Shown: positions 16,448 through 25,383 of the stretch, in pieces
Numbering within the stretch: the first letter of the stretch is position 1
Layout of the letters: each line of letters opens with the position of its first letter
Assembly: GCA_030538705.1 (NCBI GenBank)
Contig: JAUNTL010000002.1
Span: 1 to 64,000 of the forward strand
DNA: 64,000 nucleotides
Source of the DNA: Paracoccus sp. (in: a-proteobacteria)
GTDB taxonomy: Bacteria > Pseudomonadota > Alphaproteobacteria > Rhodobacterales > Rhodobacteraceae
Reading direction: 5' to 3'
Program-made: the position numbers and the translations under genes
Notes under the pieces: model-generated
What the model was told of the DNA's origin: nothing
What the model saw: the letters and a program-made list of their open reading frames with translations, nothing else
The model's database searches: none

Positions 16448-17230
16448 ATGCCCCGGTTTTCCGCCAACCTTGGTTTTCTCTGGGCCGAGCTGCCCTTGCC
16501 GGATGCGGTGCGCGCCGCGCATGAGGCAGGTTTCAACGCGGTCGAATGCCATTGGCCCTATGACCATGACCCGGCCGCAGTCCGTGCGGCGCTTGAGGAA
16601 ACCGGCCTTGTCATGCTGGGGCTGAACACCCGCCGCGGTCAGGCCGGCGAGAACGGGCTGGCCGCCCTGCCCGACCGCAAGGCAGAGGCCCGCGCCGAGA
16701 TCGACCGCGCGATCACCTATGCCCGCGAGATCGGTTGCCGGTCGGTTCATGTCATGGCCGGCATCACCGACAGCGCCGGGGCCGGGGCGGTGTTTCGCGA
16801 TAATCTGGCCTATGCCTGCGATCAGGCCGAGGGGCTGAAGCTGCTGATCGAGCCGCTGAACCGCTATGATGCGCCGGGCTATTTCCTGCATAGCGCCTGG
16901 CAGGCGGCCGATATCATCGCGGCTGTGGGGCGTGACAATCTGGCGCTGATGTTCGACTGCTATCACCTGCAAATTCAGCACGGCGACCTGACGCGCCTGC
17001 TGGCAGAGATGGCCCCGCTGACCGGCCATATCCAGTTCGCATCCGTCCCCGACCGCGGCCCCCCCGATCAGGGAGAGCTGTGCTATGACCATATATTCGC
17101 CGCAATCGACGCCTCGGGCTGGACCCGCCCGCTGGGTGCGGAATACCGCCCGCGCGGCAAAACGGCGGATTCGCTGGGCTGGATGGACCGCTGGCGGGCA
17201 CCAGACGCCCACCCGGCCGGGCAACCCTAG
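16448..17230 (+). CDS. otnI: Hydroxypyruvate isomerase family, probable 2-oxo-tetronate isomerase
   Basis: This 260-residue xylose-isomerase-like TIM barrel of the Hyi family starts PRFSANLGFLWAELPL, the usual Hyi opening. It has metal/catalytic glutamates in LLIEPLNRYD and at the C-terminal GAEYRPRG, and a YHLQIQHGDL histidine block. OtnI interconverts 2-oxo- and 3-oxo-tetronate. It overlaps nothing but follows otnC with no gap, and converges on otnK. Hydroxypyruvate isomerase itself is the alternative, but with OtnC and OtnK beside it the tetronate role is better. Confidence 0.85.
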   Translation: MPRFSANLGFLWAELPLPDAVRAAHEAGFNAVECHWPYDHDPAAVRAALEETGLVMLGLNTRRGQAGENGLAALPDRKAEARAEIDRAITYAREIGCRSVHVMAGITDSAGAGAVFRDNLAYACDQAEGLKLLIEPLNRYDAPGYFLHSAWQAADIIAAVGRDNLALMFDCYHLQIQHGDLTRLLAEMAPLTGHIQFASVPDRGPPDQGELCYDHIFAAIDASGWTRPLGAEYRPRGKTADSLGWMDRWRAPDAHPAGQP

Positions 17231-17389
17231 GGCGGATGGCCCGCCTTGCGTGATCGCGATCCCGAAAAGCGGGCAGGAAAGCACCGCCTGTTCCGGCTGG
17301 CGGGTCACAGGCATCGGCGGCGCCCGATGTGAGTTTCGCGCGCGATGCAGGGGCCGGTCAGCGCGCATTACCGCCGCCGGGATCACAGC

Positions 17390-18637
17390 CTAGCCCGCCA
17401 GCGCCCGCGCAAAGAAATCCGGGCCGCCGAAATTGCCGGATTTCAGCGCCAGTGCCAGCGGTCCCTGCCCGTCGCGGGCCAGACACCATGGCACACCCGG
17501 CGCGATCTCGGCACCGATGCGCAGCCGGCCCACCCCAAGGGCCGAGGCCACCGCGCCCGAACTTTCGCCGCCCGCAACGACGAACCGTGTCACACCGCCC
17601 GCCCGCGCCGCACGGGCAATACGGGCGAGCGCGTCCTCGACCACCTGCCCGGCACGCCCCGCCCCCAGACGCGACTGCGCCGCGCGGACCTCGTCGGGTT
17701 CGGCCGTGGCATAGATCAGCGGCGCCGGCCCGTCCGGCCGCTGCGCCTCCAGCCAGTCAAGCGCCGCGTCGGAACCCCGTGCATCCAGCATCACCGGGTC
17801 CAGCCGCAATGCTGGCGCGCCAGTTGCGACATAAGCGGCGACCTGCCGGCGGGTCATGTCCGAACAGCTGCCCGACAGCAACAGCGCCGGCCCCACCGGC
17901 ATGACCGGCGCATCAGCGCGCCCGGCCCGTGTCAGCCTGCCCTGATCCAGCCATTGCCGCGCCAGATCGCGGGCAAAGGCACTGCCCCCGGCACAGAGCG
18001 CGGCCTCGGCGCCCGGCCCGGCCAGAACATCAAGATCGCCGTCACAGATCGCATCCGCGATCAGATGCGCCATATCGCCCGCAATCGCCGCCCGCACCGC
18101 GGCATCGCCCGCCGCCACCGCCGGCCAGTCGATCAGCCCGACACGACCCCGCACCTGAAGCGCCAGCAACCGCGTCAGGTCACTGTCGGTCATCGGGTTC
18201 AGGGGATGGTCCTTCATCGGGCTTTCGGCCAGCGGCTGGCGGCCGACGAACAGATTGCCCATGAACACCCGCCGCCCGTTCTCGGGGAATGACGGCACAT
18301 GCAGCACCGGCCCGGCACCCAGACGCGCGGCCAGAGCATCCGCCACCGGCCCGATATTGCCCGCCGCCGTGCTGTCAAAGGTCGAGCAGTATTTCCAGTA
18401 AATGCGCGCCGCACCCGCCGCCGTCAGCCAATCCAGCGCCGCAAGCGCCTGCGCAACCGCCTCTGCGGCCGGGATGGAGCGGATCTTCAGCGCCACGACC
18501 TCGATCTGACCCGGCGGCTCTGCCCCCGGTTCCGGCAGGCCGATACGCAGCGAGACCGGTGCGCCGGAACGCGCCACCAGCGCCGCCAGATCGGTAGCCC
18601 CAGTGAAATCATCCGCGATGCAACCCAGCCAGGTCAT
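17390..18637 (-). CDS. otnK: Four-carbon acid sugar kinase (DUF1537), probable 3-oxo-tetronate kinase
   Basis: This is a 415-residue two-domain acid-sugar kinase. The N-terminal DUF1537 substrate domain begins with WLGCIADDFTGATDLA. The C-terminal nucleotide-binding domain carries VVAGGESSGAVASALG. It phosphorylates 3-oxo-tetronate with ATP before OtnC acts. The ATG lies one base beyond the ltnD stop (TGATATG) with GGAGGC upstream, giving translational coupling; the in-frame ATG at 18658 inside ltnD is less likely. It is last in the tctC-tctB-tctA-ltnD-otnK operon and convergent with otnI. Confidence 0.9.
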   Translation of the reverse strand: MTWLGCIADDFTGATDLAALVARSGAPVSLRIGLPEPGAEPPGQIEVVALKIRSIPAAEAVAQALAALDWLTAAGAARIYWKYCSTFDSTAAGNIGPVADALAARLGAGPVLHVPSFPENGRRVFMGNLFVGRQPLAESPMKDHPLNPMTDSDLTRLLALQVRGRVGLIDWPAVAAGDAAVRAAIAGDMAHLIADAICDGDLDVLAGPGAEAALCAGGSAFARDLARQWLDQGRLTRAGRADAPVMPVGPALLLSGSCSDMTRRQVAAYVATGAPALRLDPVMLDARGSDAALDWLEAQRPDGPAPLIYATAEPDEVRAAQSRLGAGRAGQVVEDALARIARAARAGGVTRFVVAGGESSGAVASALGVGRLRIGAEIAPGVPWCLARDGQGPLALALKSGNFGGPDFFARALAG

Positions 18638-18638
18638 A

Positions 18639-19556
18639 TCAGCCTCCGTCCGCGTCATTCCCGGTGTCGTCCCCGGGCAGCACCACACCGGCACGGCGCG
18701 CCAGCAGCAGGGCCACGGCCGCGTCGTCCCGGCGGCCCATCCCGGCGGCCGAGGCATCGCGGAACATCTCCAGTGCCGTCTGCGACAGCGGCACACACGC
18801 CCCCATTGCGCCGGCGGCACCGGTCACGATGCCCAGATCCTTGACGAAAATATCCACGGCCGAGCGCGGCGCATAATCGCCCGCGACGACATGTTCACCG
18901 CGATTTGCGAACATCCAGCTGTTGCCGGCGCAGTCCTGAATGACGCGGTGAACCTCGGCCAGATCCATGCCCATGCGGCCCGCCAGCGCCATCGCCTCGC
19001 CCATGGCGGCGATATGCACACCGGCCAGCAGCTGATTGATCAGCTTCATCCGCGATCCCGCGCCCGGTTCATCGCCCAGCCGGAACACTTTGGCCGAGAT
19101 CGCCCCCAGCGCCGGCGCGATACGCTCGAACGCCGCAGGGTCCCCTGCCGCCATCATGGAAATCTCGCCCGCCTCGGCCCGCGTCGCGCCGCCCGAAACC
19201 GGTGCATCAATCACCGCCATCCCGGCATCTGCCAGCCGCGCGCACAGCGCTTCGGCATCCGCAGGCTCGACCGTCGCGCATAGCACAAAGACCGTGCCCG
19301 GCGCGGCGGCCCCCGCCGCACCGCCGGGACCGAACAGAACCTGTGCGGTCTGGGCCGCGCTGACGACATAGACGAATACGACATCGGCATCGCGCGCGGC
19401 ATCCGCCGGGTCCGCCGCCGCCCGGCCACCGGCCGCGGTCAGACGCGCCAGCGGTTCGGGCCGCAGGTCGCAGCCGGCGACCCCGATGCCTGCGCGCGCC
19501 AGCGACAGCGCCGCCCCCAGCCCCATCGAACCCAGCCCGATCACCGCCGCTTTCAT
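18639..19556 (-). CDS. ltnD: NAD(P)-dependent oxidoreductase, probable L-threonate dehydrogenase
   Basis: This is a 305-residue beta-hydroxyacid dehydrogenase. It has GLGSMG at residues 7-12, DAPVSGGATRAEAGEI, and the catalytic lysine in SRMKLINQLL. LtnD oxidises L-threonate to 2-oxo-tetronate, which feeds OtnI. The start overlaps the tctA stop by 4 bases, and the gene is followed immediately by otnK, the usual ltnD-otnK pair. A generic 3-hydroxyisobutyrate or tartronate-semialdehyde reductase is the alternative by family alone. Confidence 0.85.
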   Translation of the reverse strand: MKAAVIGLGSMGLGAALSLARAGIGVAGCDLRPEPLARLTAAGGRAAADPADAARDADVVFVYVVSAAQTAQVLFGPGGAAGAAAPGTVFVLCATVEPADAEALCARLADAGMAVIDAPVSGGATRAEAGEISMMAAGDPAAFERIAPALGAISAKVFRLGDEPGAGSRMKLINQLLAGVHIAAMGEAMALAGRMGMDLAEVHRVIQDCAGNSWMFANRGEHVVAGDYAPRSAVDIFVKDLGIVTGAAGAMGACVPLSQTALEMFRDASAAGMGRRDDAAVALLLARRAGVVLPGDDTGNDADGG

Positions 19557-21046
19557 GCCCCTGCCCCGCTGTTGCGCCGCGCCAGAACCATCCGTATCAG
19601 CGGCAGCACCCAGAACAGGATCGCCGCCACCCCCAGCCCGGCCGCAATCGGCCGGTCAAAGAAGGCCAGAAGATTGCCATCCGCCTTGATCATCGAGGTC
19701 ACAAAGTTCTTTTCCAGCATCGGTCCCAGCACCATGCCCAGAATCGCCGGCGCGACCGGCAGGCGAACCTCTTCCATGATAAAGCCGAGGATGCCAAAGA
19801 CCAGCATCACCACCACACCAAAGATCGAATTGGTGATCGCATAGGCGCCGACGATGCAAAACAGCAAGATCACCGGCATCAGCAGGCGCTGCGGCACCTG
19901 AAGAATACGCGAGCCAAGCCGGATCGCCAGCCAGCCCAGCGGCAGCATCATCAGATTGGCCAGCAAAAAGACCAGAAACAGCGCATAGATCAGCTGCGGC
20001 TGCATCAGAAATACCGTCGGACCGGGGTTCAGGCCCTTGACATAAAGCACGCCGATCACGATCGCCGTGATCGAGTCGCCCGGAATGCCAAAGACCAGCG
20101 TCGGAATCCAAGCCCCCGAAATTGCTGCGTTATTCGATGATCCGGCCTCGACCAGACCTTCGGGATGGCCCTTGCCGAACTTTTCAGGTGTGCGCGAAAA
20201 GCGTTTCGAGATCGCATAGCTGATCCAGGCCGCGATATCGGCCCCCGCACCCGGCAGCGCGCCGATCAGCGTGCCCGCCGCCGAGCCGCGCAGCACCTGC
20301 TTCGGATAGCGTTTCAGATTGGCCCATTGTGCGCGGAACATGCCGCCAAGGGCCGGGCGCTCGGCCTTGGCCAGCCGCGCGGGCGCGACGACGGCGCGAA
20401 ACACCTCGGCGGCGGCAAACAGCCCGATCAGCGCCGGGATAAAGGGAACACCGCCCAGCAGATCGACATTGCCAAAGGTAAACCGCGCCTGCCCTGCCGG
20501 GTTATCCATCCCGATGCTGGCCACCATCAGCCCGATCATCAGCGATATCAGCCCGCGCATGGCCGATCCCGGCGAGATAAAGACCGCACAGCTCAGCCCC
20601 AGCACAACCAGCCAGAAATATTCAAAGCTCGAGAATTTCAGCGCCACCTCGGCCAGCAGCGGGGCGGCGAATATCAGGACCAGCGTGCCGAACACGCCGC
20701 CGATCACGGAAAAGACCAGCAGCGCGCCCAATGCCTCGGCCGCGCGGCCCTGGCGCGTCATGCGCCACGAATCTTCAACATAGGCCGCGCTTGCCGGTGT
20801 GCCGGGAATACGCAGCAACGCGCCGGGCAGATCCCCGGCGAATATCGCCATGGCCGCGGCGGTGACGATAGCGGCGATGGCCGGCACCGGGTCCATAAAG
20901 AATGTGACCGGAACCAGCAGGGCCGTGGCCATCGTCGCGGTCAGCCCCGGCACAGCGCCGACAAACAGACCAAAGGCACCCGCCGCCATCATCGTCAGGA
21001 TGACCTGCGGCGTCATCACCAGTTCCATTGCCTGAGCCAGTATCAT
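19553..21046 (-). CDS. tctA: Tripartite tricarboxylate transporter large membrane subunit TctA
   Basis: This is a 497-residue integral membrane protein with about 11-12 hydrophobic segments. It shows TctA landmarks: LFVGAVPGLTATMATALL near the N-terminus, a LLRIPGTPASAAYVEDSW block, IGALPGAGADIAAWISY in the middle, and FGIPGDSITAIVIGVL. It forms the channel subunit that partners TctB and receives substrate from the periplasmic TctC. The 4-base overlap with ltnD links uptake to threonate oxidation, so the cargo is probably threonate or erythronate. Confidence 0.93.
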   Translation of the reverse strand: MILAQAMELVMTPQVILTMMAAGAFGLFVGAVPGLTATMATALLVPVTFFMDPVPAIAAIVTAAAMAIFAGDLPGALLRIPGTPASAAYVEDSWRMTRQGRAAEALGALLVFSVIGGVFGTLVLIFAAPLLAEVALKFSSFEYFWLVVLGLSCAVFISPGSAMRGLISLMIGLMVASIGMDNPAGQARFTFGNVDLLGGVPFIPALIGLFAAAEVFRAVVAPARLAKAERPALGGMFRAQWANLKRYPKQVLRGSAAGTLIGALPGAGADIAAWISYAISKRFSRTPEKFGKGHPEGLVEAGSSNNAAISGAWIPTLVFGIPGDSITAIVIGVLYVKGLNPGPTVFLMQPQLIYALFLVFLLANLMMLPLGWLAIRLGSRILQVPQRLLMPVILLFCIVGAYAITNSIFGVVVMLVFGILGFIMEEVRLPVAPAILGMVLGPMLEKNFVTSMIKADGNLLAFFDRPIAAGLGVAAILFWVLPLIRMVLARRNSGAGA

Positions 21047-21050
21047 CCCG

Positions 21051-21545
21051 TCAGATCCCCGGTATCGTGAACCACTCGCCGCGCGGCAGCGGCACCATCA
21101 GCAGAACGCCGAAGATATAGCGCAGCACCAGCGCCGAGACGACGCCCAGCAGCACCGCCACCCAGAGCCGCACATCCAGCAGCAGGGCCATACCGGCGAC
21201 AATGACAAAGGCCACCGGCAGAAAACCCAGCGGCCGCGAGGCAATGATGTAGAACAGCATCAGCCCGATCGCCGCCAGCAGCCGGCCCCAGGCGGCGGGC
21301 TGGCTGGCCCAGTCGTGGCGCGGCTCGTCGGTATCTGCGGGCGCGTCCCCGCCGCGCAGCCCGGTCCAGACCATGGCCGCACCGATCAGGATCGACAAAA
21401 AGGCGATCATCCGTGGCATGCTGCCGGCGCCATATTGCTGCCCCGGAATCGCGATCAGCGAGCGGGCGGCAAAAAACAGAATCAGCCCGGCCATGATGGC
21501 CAGCGCGCCGATAATCAGATCAGTCCTGTTGACCCGGTTGCGCAT
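21051..21545 (-). CDS. tctB: Tripartite tricarboxylate transporter small membrane subunit TctB
   Basis: This is a 164-residue protein with four predicted membrane helices: GALAIMAGLILFFAA, MIAFLSILIGAAMVW, LAAIGLMLFYIIA and VAVLLGVVSALVLRYIFG. This is the TctB pattern. It lies 4 bases upstream of tctA. A hairpin-containing gap of 136 bases separates it from tctC, consistent with lower expression than the binding protein. Confidence 0.88.
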   Translation of the reverse strand: MRNRVNRTDLIIGALAIMAGLILFFAARSLIAIPGQQYGAGSMPRMIAFLSILIGAAMVWTGLRGGDAPADTDEPRHDWASQPAAWGRLLAAIGLMLFYIIASRPLGFLPVAFVIVAGMALLLDVRLWVAVLLGVVSALVLRYIFGVLLMVPLPRGEWFTIPGI

Positions 21546-21643
21546 TCCTTACCCCCGCTGTTGCCCTGGCGCGCGCGCCTGCCGGCGCTCTGCCCCCGGC
21601 TGCGCACAGGCGCCGCAACGCGATCATACGAGGCCGAGGGCAG

Positions 21644-21673
21644 GCATCAGGCAGCCAGATGGCCGCCTGATGC
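21644..21673 (-). promoter_or_regulatory. Intercistronic hairpin after tctC
   Basis: GCATCAGGC and GCCTGATGC form a perfect 9-bp stem. The intervening bases form a short GCC/GGC extension with an AGAT loop. There is no T-run, so it is more likely an mRNA-stabilising or attenuating hairpin that lowers tctB and tctA relative to tctC than a full terminator. Confidence 0.6.
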
Positions 21674-21681
21674 GGTGGTGA

Positions 21682-22662
21682 TCAGTTGGCGAGGCCCGCG
21701 GCCTTCATCACCGCGCCGAGGCTTGCGTCATCCTCGGCGACGATCCGGGTGGCCTCTTCGGGGCCGGCCCAGCGCATGCCAAAGCCGCGGCCATCCATGA
21801 ACTCTTTGTATTCAGGGCTTTCATAGGCGGCCTGCACGGCCTCGACCAACCGCGCCTTGACATCATCAGGCAGGCCCTTGGGGGCAACGATCGTGCGCCA
21901 GACCGACAAGGTCCAGTCCGAGCCGGTGACCTCTTTGATGGTGGGCACGTCGGGGAACATCTCCTGACGCGCGTCGGACATGGTGGCCAATGGCAGCACA
22001 CGGCCGGCCTCGATCAGGGCGCGGCCCTCGGCGAGCGAACTGGTCACCAGCTCCACCCCGCCCGCGACCATGTCCGTCAGCCCGGCAACAGAGCCGTCCG
22101 ACGGAACCCACGGCACCTGGGTCACGGCGACATCCTCGCTCATCAGCCAGCCCAGCATGTTCAGATGCCAGATCCCGCCCTGCCCGGTGCCCGAGGCTTT
22201 CAGCGCGCCGGCCGGCTGTTCCTTGATCGCCGCCAGCAGATCGGCCGCCGTCGCCCAGTCGCTGGAGGCCGAAACCATCAGCCCGCCCGGATCGGCGTTC
22301 ACCATGCCGAGAATGTCGAAATCCTCATAGGTCAGGTCCGTCAGGCCCTGCCAGTGCATCATGTCGATCTCGATGGTCATCACCCCGATGGTATAGCCGT
22401 CGGCATTGGCCCGCGCGATGGCGGTATGGCCAACCACGCCCGAACCGCCGGTGCGGTTCACCACATTCACCGGCTGGCCCAGATTTTGCTGCATCAGTTC
22501 GGCAAAGATTCGGCCCACCGCATCGGTGCCGCCGCCCGCGCCCCATGGCACGATCATCTCGATCGGACGTTGGGGAAAGTCCTGCGCGAAGGCCGGGGCC
22601 CCGGCCGTTGCCGCCGCCATGGCCGCGCTGGCAGCCAACATCACCAATCCACGTCTGTTCAT
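21682..22662 (-). CDS. tctC: Tripartite tricarboxylate transporter substrate-binding protein TctC (Bug family)
   Basis: This is a 326-residue periplasmic binding protein. It has a signal peptide ([20 protein letters not shown], cleaved after FAQ), then the Bug/TctC core opening [30 protein letters not shown] and the [10 protein letters not shown] strand. The start is fixed by GAGGAGGAGGAAC directly upstream; a longer frame lacks this. It is first in the tct-ltnD-otnK operon and divergent from the ABC sugar importer. A candidate operator lies between them. It likely binds threonate or erythronate by context. Confidence 0.92.
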   Translation of the reverse strand: MNRRGLVMLAASAAMAAATAGAPAFAQDFPQRPIEMIVPWGAGGGTDAVGRIFAELMQQNLGQPVNVVNRTGGSGVVGHTAIARANADGYTIGVMTIEIDMMHWQGLTDLTYEDFDILGMVNADPGGLMVSASSDWATAADLLAAIKEQPAGALKASGTGQGGIWHLNMLGWLMSEDVAVTQVPWVPSDGSVAGLTDMVAGGVELVTSSLAEGRALIEAGRVLPLATMSDARQEMFPDVPTIKEVTGSDWTLSVWRTIVAPKGLPDDVKARLVEAVQAAYESPEYKEFMDGRGFGMRWAGPEEATRIVAEDDASLGAVMKAAGLAN

Positions 22663-22734
22663 CGTTCCTCCTCCTCGGGTTGCCGGCGCCTGGGCTGCGA
22701 TCAGCACGGCGGACAAGGCAAGAATGCTGGTCGT

Positions 22735-22750
22735 ATGTATACATTGTCAA
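22735..22750 (-). promoter_or_regulatory. ATGTATACAT operator abutting a TTGACA -35 of tctC
   Basis: A perfect 10-base palindrome ATGTATACAT (22735-22744) lies immediately downstream, on the minus strand, of a consensus TTGACA hexamer (22745-22750). This would place the palindrome in the promoter spacer, a classic repressor position. An identical palindrome is found at 29726-29735. The GntR/FCD protein encoded at 27976-28650 is the likely binder. Confidence 0.6.
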
Positions 22751-22820
22751 TCCACCATATATCCCCGCAAATCAGAGATGGCAGGGTGGGGAACCTCTGT
22801 GCAGGCATTCGCATAAACGC

Positions 22821-22848
22821 TTGTCATACTGTCAGATCACTGTAACAT
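22821..22848 (+). promoter_or_regulatory. Candidate promoter of the sugar ABC operon
   Basis: TTGTCA (5 of 6) and TAACAT (4 of 6) are separated by 16 bases. Transcription would begin around 22855, just ahead of the GAGGAGGAGG Shine-Dalgarno. This supports a TTG start at 22884 rather than the ATG at 22857. Confidence 0.45.
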
Positions 22849-22883
22849 CCGCCTTAATGGATACCTTTGAGGAGGAGGAATCC

Positions 22884-23942
22884 TTGGCTACTGTGACCAT
22901 TGACGACGTGCGGAAGTCCTATGGCGCGGTCGAGGTAATGCATGGCGTCAGCGTCGATATCGACGAAGGGGAGTTCGTCGTTCTGGTCGGTCCCTCGGGC
23001 TGTGGAAAATCGACGCTTCTGCGGATGCTGGCGGGGCTGGAACATATCACCTCGGGGCAGATCCGCATCGGTGAACGGGTGGTCAACGACCTGCCGCCCA
23101 AGGAACGCGACATCGCGATGGTGTTCCAGAACTATGCGCTTTATCCGCATCTGACCGTGGCCGAGAATATGGGCTTTTCGCTAAAGCTGGCCGGCGCCGG
23201 CAAGGCCGAGATCGCCGAAAAGGTCCGCCCCGCCGCCGAGATCCTGGGCCTTGCGCATCTGCTGGAACGCTATCCGCGCCAGCTGTCGGGCGGCCAGCGC
23301 CAGCGCGTCGCCATGGGCCGCGCCATCGTGCGCAAGCCGCAGGTCTTTTTGTTCGACGAGCCGCTGTCCAACCTTGACGCCAAGCTGCGCGTTTCGATGC
23401 GCACCGAGATCAAGAACCTGCACCAGCGGCTGAAGACGACGACCGTCTATGTCACCCACGACCAGATCGAGGCGATGACCATGGCCGACAAGATCGTCGT
23501 CATGCATGATGGCCGCGTCGAACAGATCGGCGCGCCGCTGGAACTGTATGACCGTCCCGCCAATCTGTTCGTCGCCGGCTTTATCGGCAGCCCGGCGATG
23601 AGCATGATCCACGGCACGCTGGAGGGCGGGGTCTTTGTCGCCGGGGATGGCACCCGCCTGCCCGTGACCAATCCGGGCCGCGCCGTGGCGGGGCAAAAGC
23701 TGGTCTATGGCATCCGCCCCGAAGCCATGTCGATCGGCGGTGATATCCCGCTGAAGGTCGAGGTGACAGAACCCACCGGTGCCGAAACCCATGTGGTCGG
23801 CTCTCTCGGCGGGTCCGAAATCACCGCAGTATTCCGTGAACGTGTCAGCGCGCCGCCCGGCGGCACATTGATGATCGGCGTCGATCCCGGCGCCGTGCAT
23901 CTGTTCGATGCCGAGACCGGCATCCGTTTGACGGGCATCTGA
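22884..23942 (+). CDS. ABC transporter ATP-binding protein (UgpC/MalK type)
   Basis: This 352-residue ATPase of the carbohydrate CUT1 family has Walker [10 protein letters not shown] (about 36-44), signature [16 protein letters not shown], Walker [13 protein letters not shown], a switch histidine in [11 protein letters not shown], and a C-terminal OB-fold regulatory domain (about 240-352). The unusual TTG start gives [14 protein letters not shown], the canonical N-terminus, and sits 7 bases after GAGGAGGAGG. It heads the operon with a binding protein and two permeases and powers uptake of a sugar or polyol-like compound. Its location in the tetronate region suggests a related substrate. Confidence 0.92.
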   Translation: MATVTIDDVRKSYGAVEVMHGVSVDIDEGEFVVLVGPSGCGKSTLLRMLAGLEHITSGQIRIGERVVNDLPPKERDIAMVFQNYALYPHLTVAENMGFSLKLAGAGKAEIAEKVRPAAEILGLAHLLERYPRQLSGGQRQRVAMGRAIVRKPQVFLFDEPLSNLDAKLRVSMRTEIKNLHQRLKTTTVYVTHDQIEAMTMADKIVVMHDGRVEQIGAPLELYDRPANLFVAGFIGSPAMSMIHGTLEGGVFVAGDGTRLPVTNPGRAVAGQKLVYGIRPEAMSIGGDIPLKVEVTEPTGAETHVVGSLGGSEITAVFRERVSAPPGGTLMIGVDPGAVHLFDAETGIRLTGI

Positions 23943-24004
23943 TTTTCGCAGCGGCGTCCGCGCCGCATATAGATGAGCCAGCAGGAGATGAGGAGGACTC
24001 CAGC

Positions 24005-25324
24005 ATGACGATCGACCGCAGAAGACTGCTACAAAGCGGTGCGGCCCTTGCCGCCGCCGGCACCATCATGGGACCGTTCCGCGCGACCCGCGCATTGGCA
24101 CAGGGCGCGCCGAAGTTCACCCCCGAAGAAGGCGCCAGCCTGCGCCTGCTGCGCTGGGTGCCCTTCGTCAAGGGCGAGGAAGATGCCTGGAACGCCAACA
24201 CCGCCGCCTTTACCGAGGCAACCGGTGTCGAGGTCCGCATCGACCAGGAAAGCTGGGAGGATGTGCGCCCCAAGGCCGCCGTCGCCGCCAATGTCGGCTC
24301 TGGCCCGGATATGGTGATGAGCTGGTTTGACGACCCGTTCCAGTATCCCGACAAGCTGGTTGATGTCACCGACCTGTGTGAACATCTGGGCGAGCTGAAC
24401 GGCGGCTGGTATGACGGGCTGAAAGGCTATGGCTTTGACCGCCAGCGCAACGCCTGGATCTCGACGCCGCTCTGCGCCATCGGCAACGCCATCTGCTATC
24501 GCGAAAGCCATATGAAGGCCGCCGGCTTTGACGAGTTTCCGACCGATACCGATGCCTTCCTTGCGCTGTGTACGGCGCTGAACGAAAAGGGCACGCCGGC
24601 CGGTTTCCCGTTTGGCAAGGCGGTGGGCGATGGGAACAACTTTGCCCATTGGCTGCTGTGGAGCCACGGCGGTAGCACGGTCGATGAAAACGGGCAGGTC
24701 GCCATCGACAGCCCCGAGACGCGGGCCGCCATCGAATACGCGAAAAAGCTGTATGCGGTCTTTATCGCCGGCACGGAAAGCTGGCTGGATATCAACAATA
24801 ACCGCGCCTTCCTTGCCGGTGATGTATCGCTGACCGCGAACGGGGTGTCGCTGTATTATGCGGCGATCAATGATCCCAACCTGCAAGAGATCGCGCAGGA
24901 TATCCGCACCAGCATCATGCCCATCGGCCCGGTCGGCACCTCGGTCGAGCTGCATCAGACCTCGACCATCTCGATCTTCAGCCATTGCAAATTCCCCAAT
25001 GCAGCCAAAGCCTATCTGGAATGGATGTATGGCCGTGATCAGATGAATGCCTGGCTGTTGGGCGCAAGCGCCTATTGCTGTCAGGCGCTCAAGGGCTTTG
25101 CCGATAACCCGGTCTGGACCGACAACCCGATCCATGCGCCCTATGCCAAGGCGTCGGAATCGCTGCGGCCGAACGGCTATGCCGGGCCGCTGGGGCCGGC
25201 ATCGGCCGGGGTGATGGCCGATTATGTTCTGGTCGACATGTTCGCCAGCGCCGTAACCGGCCAGTCCTCTGCCGATACCGCGATCACCGAGGCGGCCCGC
25301 CGCATCCAGCGCTACTATCGCTAG
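24005..25324 (+). CDS. Family 1 extracellular solute-binding protein, Tat-exported
   Basis: This is a 439-residue periplasmic binding protein. It has a twin-arginine signal (DRRRLLQSGAALAAAG, cleavage near ALAQ) and then the MalE/UgpB-like fold: LRLLRWVPFVKGEEDAWN, ATGVEVRI, and a hinge region with GPDMVMSWFDDP. It delivers substrate to the two permeases downstream. Tat export is common for such proteins in Rhodobacterales. A strong hairpin follows before the first permease. Confidence 0.93.
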   Translation: MTIDRRRLLQSGAALAAAGTIMGPFRATRALAQGAPKFTPEEGASLRLLRWVPFVKGEEDAWNANTAAFTEATGVEVRIDQESWEDVRPKAAVAANVGSGPDMVMSWFDDPFQYPDKLVDVTDLCEHLGELNGGWYDGLKGYGFDRQRNAWISTPLCAIGNAICYRESHMKAAGFDEFPTDTDAFLALCTALNEKGTPAGFPFGKAVGDGNNFAHWLLWSHGGSTVDENGQVAIDSPETRAAIEYAKKLYAVFIAGTESWLDINNNRAFLAGDVSLTANGVSLYYAAINDPNLQEIAQDIRTSIMPIGPVGTSVELHQTSTISIFSHCKFPNAAKAYLEWMYGRDQMNAWLLGASAYCCQALKGFADNPVWTDNPIHAPYAKASESLRPNGYAGPLGPASAGVMADYVLVDMFASAVTGQSSADTAITEAARRIQRYYR

Positions 25325-25340
25325 GCGGCCTGCGCATCCC

Positions 25341-25365
25341 GAACCGGGCGGCCGCCGCCCGGTTC
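25341..25365 (+). promoter_or_regulatory. Intercistronic hairpin after the SBP gene
   Basis: GAACCGGGCG and CGCCCGGTTC form a perfect 10-bp stem with a GCCGC loop. It lies between the binding-protein stop and the permease Shine-Dalgarno (ACAGGAG). The lack of a T-run suggests transcript stabilisation or partial attenuation. Confidence 0.65.
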
Positions 25366-25383
25366 AACCGACAGGAGCAACCC

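Noticed and set aside
15434..17386. Long leftward open frame of 650 codons opposite otnC and otnI
   Set aside because: It lies antisense to two well-supported enzymes, is rich in Arg/Gly/Gln/Pro, has no ribosome binding site and shows no domain. It is a GC-rich shadow frame.
22857..22883. ATG at 22857 as the start of the ABC ATPase
   Set aside because: It would put the Shine-Dalgarno inside the gene and the start at the predicted transcription start. The TTG at 22884 has the strong ribosome binding site and gives the family-typical N-terminus.
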